Of a stretch of DNA of 64,000 bases, positions 61,974 to 64,000 are shown piece after piece; positions within the stretch are counted from its first letter, which is position 1; each line of letters starts with the position of its first letter. Both the position numbers and the translations under genes were made by a program. The DNA is from Gemmatimonadales bacterium UBA2982 (lineage in GTDB: Bacteria; Gemmatimonadota; Gemmatimonadetes; Longimicrobiales; Gaopeijiaceae): assembly GCA_002347035.1 (NCBI GenBank), contig DEAM01000015.1, positions 1-64,000 on the forward strand. Reading direction: 5' to 3'. The notes under the pieces were generated by a model. The model was given only the letters and a program-made list of their open reading frames with translations, did no database searches and had not been told where the DNA came from.

Positions 61974-64000
61974 CTAAGAAGCAGCCTCCTCTTCAGCTAA
62001 GGCAGCCTTACGAGACAGCCTTAGTCTACCTTTTTCATCGATGGAGAGAAGCTTGACCTTAGTGATATCACCTTTCTTAAGAACGTCCTCGGTCCTCTCT
62101 GTACGACTTTCCTGAAGCTCCGAAATGTGACATAAACCTTCAGTACCCGGCATAATCTCAATGAAAGCCCCAAAGGTCGTAGTATTTTTGACCGGACCTT
62201 CATAGATGCGCCCGATGTCAGGGTCTGCCACTATCGCTTCGATCATCTCCTTCGCACGAGTCCCAGCCTCCCCAGACACCGCCGCGATCTTCACAACACC
62301 GGAATCGTCAATGTCAATCGTCGCCCCCGACTCCTCTTGAATCGCTCGAATCGTCTTGCCTTTGGGTCCAATAATTTCTCCGATCTTCTCTGGATTGATC
62401 TCGATCGACACGATTCTCGGAGCAAACTCAGACAGATCGCTTCGCGCTTCAACAAGCGCGTCATTCATGGACTCTAGGATATGGATACGTGCTTTTTTTG
62501 CACGCTCGAGAGCCTCGGTCAAAATCTCTAGGGTGAGGCCCTGGATCTTGATATCCATCTGAATCGACGTCACCCCTTCGAGCGTGCCGGCGACCTTGAA
62601 GTCCATATCACCAAGAGCATCCTCCAGCCCCAAGATATCGGTAAGTATTGCAACTTCATCGCCCTCCTTGATCAGCCCCATAGCTACCCCGGCTACCGAG
62701 GACTTGATCGGAACCCCTGCATCCATGAGTGCCAGAGAGGACCCGCACACAGTAGCCATCGATGACGAGCCATTCGATTCTAGGATGTCCGAGACAATTC
62801 TGATCGTGTACGGAAATTCATCATAAGCTGGAAGAAGCGGCTGCACGGCTCGTTCGGCGAGGTTCCCATGCCCGACTTCACGTCGTGAAGTGCCGCGAAA
62901 AGGACGTGCCTCCCCCACGGAGAACGGAGGGAAATTGTAGTGAAGCATGAATGACTTCGTAATTTCTTCGCGTGAATCGATCGAATCAATCCGCTGCTCA
63001 TCACGCGAGGTACCTAGGGTCACAACTGCAAGTGCCTGGGTCTGCCCACGAGTGAAAAGTGCCGAACCATGGGTGCGGGGCAACACCCCTACCTCTGATG
63101 TGATCTGTCTGATGTCATCTAGACCGCGCCCGTCCGCGCGCTTTCCTTCGTCTAGAATCTGACGACGCATGGTCTTCTTCTCGATGGACCGAAGGATTTC
63201 ACTTATATCTTTGGCATGCTCAGCATACTTGTCGTCTTGCTCAGTAAGCGTAGTTACGACCTCTTCCGTGACAGTGGCCATGGCCTGGTGACGTTCTTCC
63301 TTATCCCCAAGGTTCAGAGCTTCTGTGACCCGCGGTAAGGCCAGATCTTCCACCTTCTTCTGTAACTCAGAATCTGGCTCAACAGGACTCCAGTCCATTT
63401 CTGGAACACTATACCCCTCGAGTAACTCCTTCTGGAGGGTGCAAAGCTCTTGGATCGCACCTTGAGCAACCTGCAACCCCTCTAGAACATCCGATTCTGG
63501 TACCTCTACCGCAGCACCCTCAACCATAGTTAGAGCTTCTTCCGAACCAGCAACCACTATGTCAACGTCGGAATACTGAAGCTGCTCGAATGTCGGATTA
63601 ACAACCCAATTTTCCTTGATCCGCGCCACCCTTACTGAGGCCACAAGAGTACTGAAAGGGATCTTGGACATGTTCAGCGCGACCGAGGCCCCCAAGAGTG
63701 CAAGAACATCGGCATCGTTTTCTTGATCTGCCGACAGGATAAAGCACGCGATCTGGGTCTCGTGCATAAAACCATCTGGAAACAGTGGTCGTATCGGTCG
63801 GTCTATCTGTCTAGCAGAGAGAATTTCCTTCTCCCCTGGCCGACCTTCACGCTTAAAGAAACCGCCTGGAATCTTCCCAGCCGCATAGGATTTTTCCCTG
63901 TACTCAACTGTTAAGGGAAAGAACGGAAGATGTGTGGGCTTATCCTGTGCTGTTACTGCACAGAGGACGACAGTATCTCCGTATTGTACAAGGCATGAAC
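61974..64000 (-). CDS. pnp: Polyribonucleotide nucleotidyltransferase (5' end beyond window)
   Basis: PNPase degrades RNA from the 3' end with phosphate. The reading frame is open to the window edge: above the ATG at 63767 it continues with PGGFFKREGRPGEKEIL and SARQIDRPIRPLFPDGF, both PNPase marks, so the true start lies outside. Two RNase PH domains, the KH domain (EIIGPKGKTIRAIQEESGA) and the S1 domain (GPVKNTTTFGAFIEI) are complete. About 674 of roughly 700 residues are visible. Confidence 0.97.
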   Translation of the reverse strand, partial: SCLVQYGDTVVLCAVTAQDKPTHLPFFPLTVEYREKSYAAGKIPGGFFKREGRPGEKEILSARQIDRPIRPLFPDGFMHETQIACFILSADQENDADVLALLGASVALNMSKIPFSTLVASVRVARIKENWVVNPTFEQLQYSDVDIVVAGSEEALTMVEGAAVEVPESDVLEGLQVAQGAIQELCTLQKELLEGYSVPEMDWSPVEPDSELQKKVEDLALPRVTEALNLGDKEERHQAMATVTEEVVTTLTEQDDKYAEHAKDISEILRSIEKKTMRRQILDEGKRADGRGLDDIRQITSEVGVLPRTHGSALFTRGQTQALAVVTLGTSRDEQRIDSIDSREEITKSFMLHYNFPPFSVGEARPFRGTSRREVGHGNLAERAVQPLLPAYDEFPYTIRIVSDILESNGSSSMATVCGSSLALMDAGVPIKSSVAGVAMGLIKEGDEVAILTDILGLEDALGDMDFKVAGTLEGVTSIQMDIKIQGLTLEILTEALERAKKARIHILESMNDALVEARSDLSEFAPRIVSIEINPEKIGEIIGPKGKTIRAIQEESGATIDIDDSGVVKIAAVSGEAGTRAKEMIEAIVADPDIGRIYEGPVKNTTTFGAFIEIMPGTEGLCHISELQESRTERTEDVLKKGDITKVKLLSIDEKGRLRLSRKAALAEEEAAS

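Overview
The window is about 64 kb of a bacterial chromosome with medium G+C content. Most genes lie on the minus strand in long runs of co-directional genes. Many neighbours share a 4-base stop/start overlap (ATGA, GTGA or TTGA), which suggests translational coupling. The cell is diderm: there are beta-barrel outer-membrane proteins, lipoproteins and a DUF5916/CBM9-like barrel. Gene content fits Gemmatimonadota or a close relative: GlnRS fused to a YqeY domain, archaeal/eukaryotic-type ProRS, DUF5916, DUF4159/DUF4175, secreted cyclase-family and NHL proteins, and SelA. This placement is inference from gene content; no database search was possible. No insertion sequence, phage, CRISPR array or plasmid gene was seen.

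Layout. 1-3291: start of a tRNA gene, rluB-scpB-scpA and a site-2 protease, divergent from rpsT. 3329-8206: pyrR-pyrB-pyrC, divergent from an NhaC antiporter with an added exported N-terminal domain. 8225-13215: a GHL10-type lipoprotein, tadA, a LexA-like repressor without its self-cleavage residues, and glnS. 13233-16710: a strong terminator hairpin directly in front of glnS, two envelope proteins, and ispG. 16775-21612: a DUF5916 barrel divergent from an exported HpcH/HpaI-type aldolase, tRNA-Ser(UGA), and an exported NHL protein. 21693-26622: purN-purH, a metallo-beta-lactamase-fold hydrolase, an A-type Fe-S carrier, a 327-base stretch with a possible gene relic, and selA. 26619-33439: an Ig-like lipoprotein, valS, a one-helix membrane protein, an aminotransferase and an FAH-family protein. 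33656-37594: an exported cyclase-family protein, a small membrane protein and a DinG-type helicase. 37606-45816: a tightly coupled cluster rsmI, DUF4159, DUF4175, repeat protein and a GATase-like exported protein, plus trxA. 45863-47732: methylmalonyl-CoA epimerase, a lipoprotein, an envelope protein and a RidA-family protein. 47745-64000: pnp, an M16 peptidase, dut, the elongasome genes mreB-mreC-mreD-mrdA-rodA, then accD, folC, hisS, a small membrane protein, proS and guaA.

How it fits together. Most of the window is housekeeping: pyrimidine and purine synthesis, translation, isoprenoid precursors, Fe-S and selenocysteine chemistry, and lateral wall growth. The less ordinary parts are the LexA-like protein without a Ser-Lys dyad, the hairpin leader of glnS, the helicase with a degenerate N-terminal domain and a missing cluster cysteine, the exported aldolase, the NhaC fusion, and the coupled DUF4159/DUF4175/repeat/GATase-like envelope cluster.
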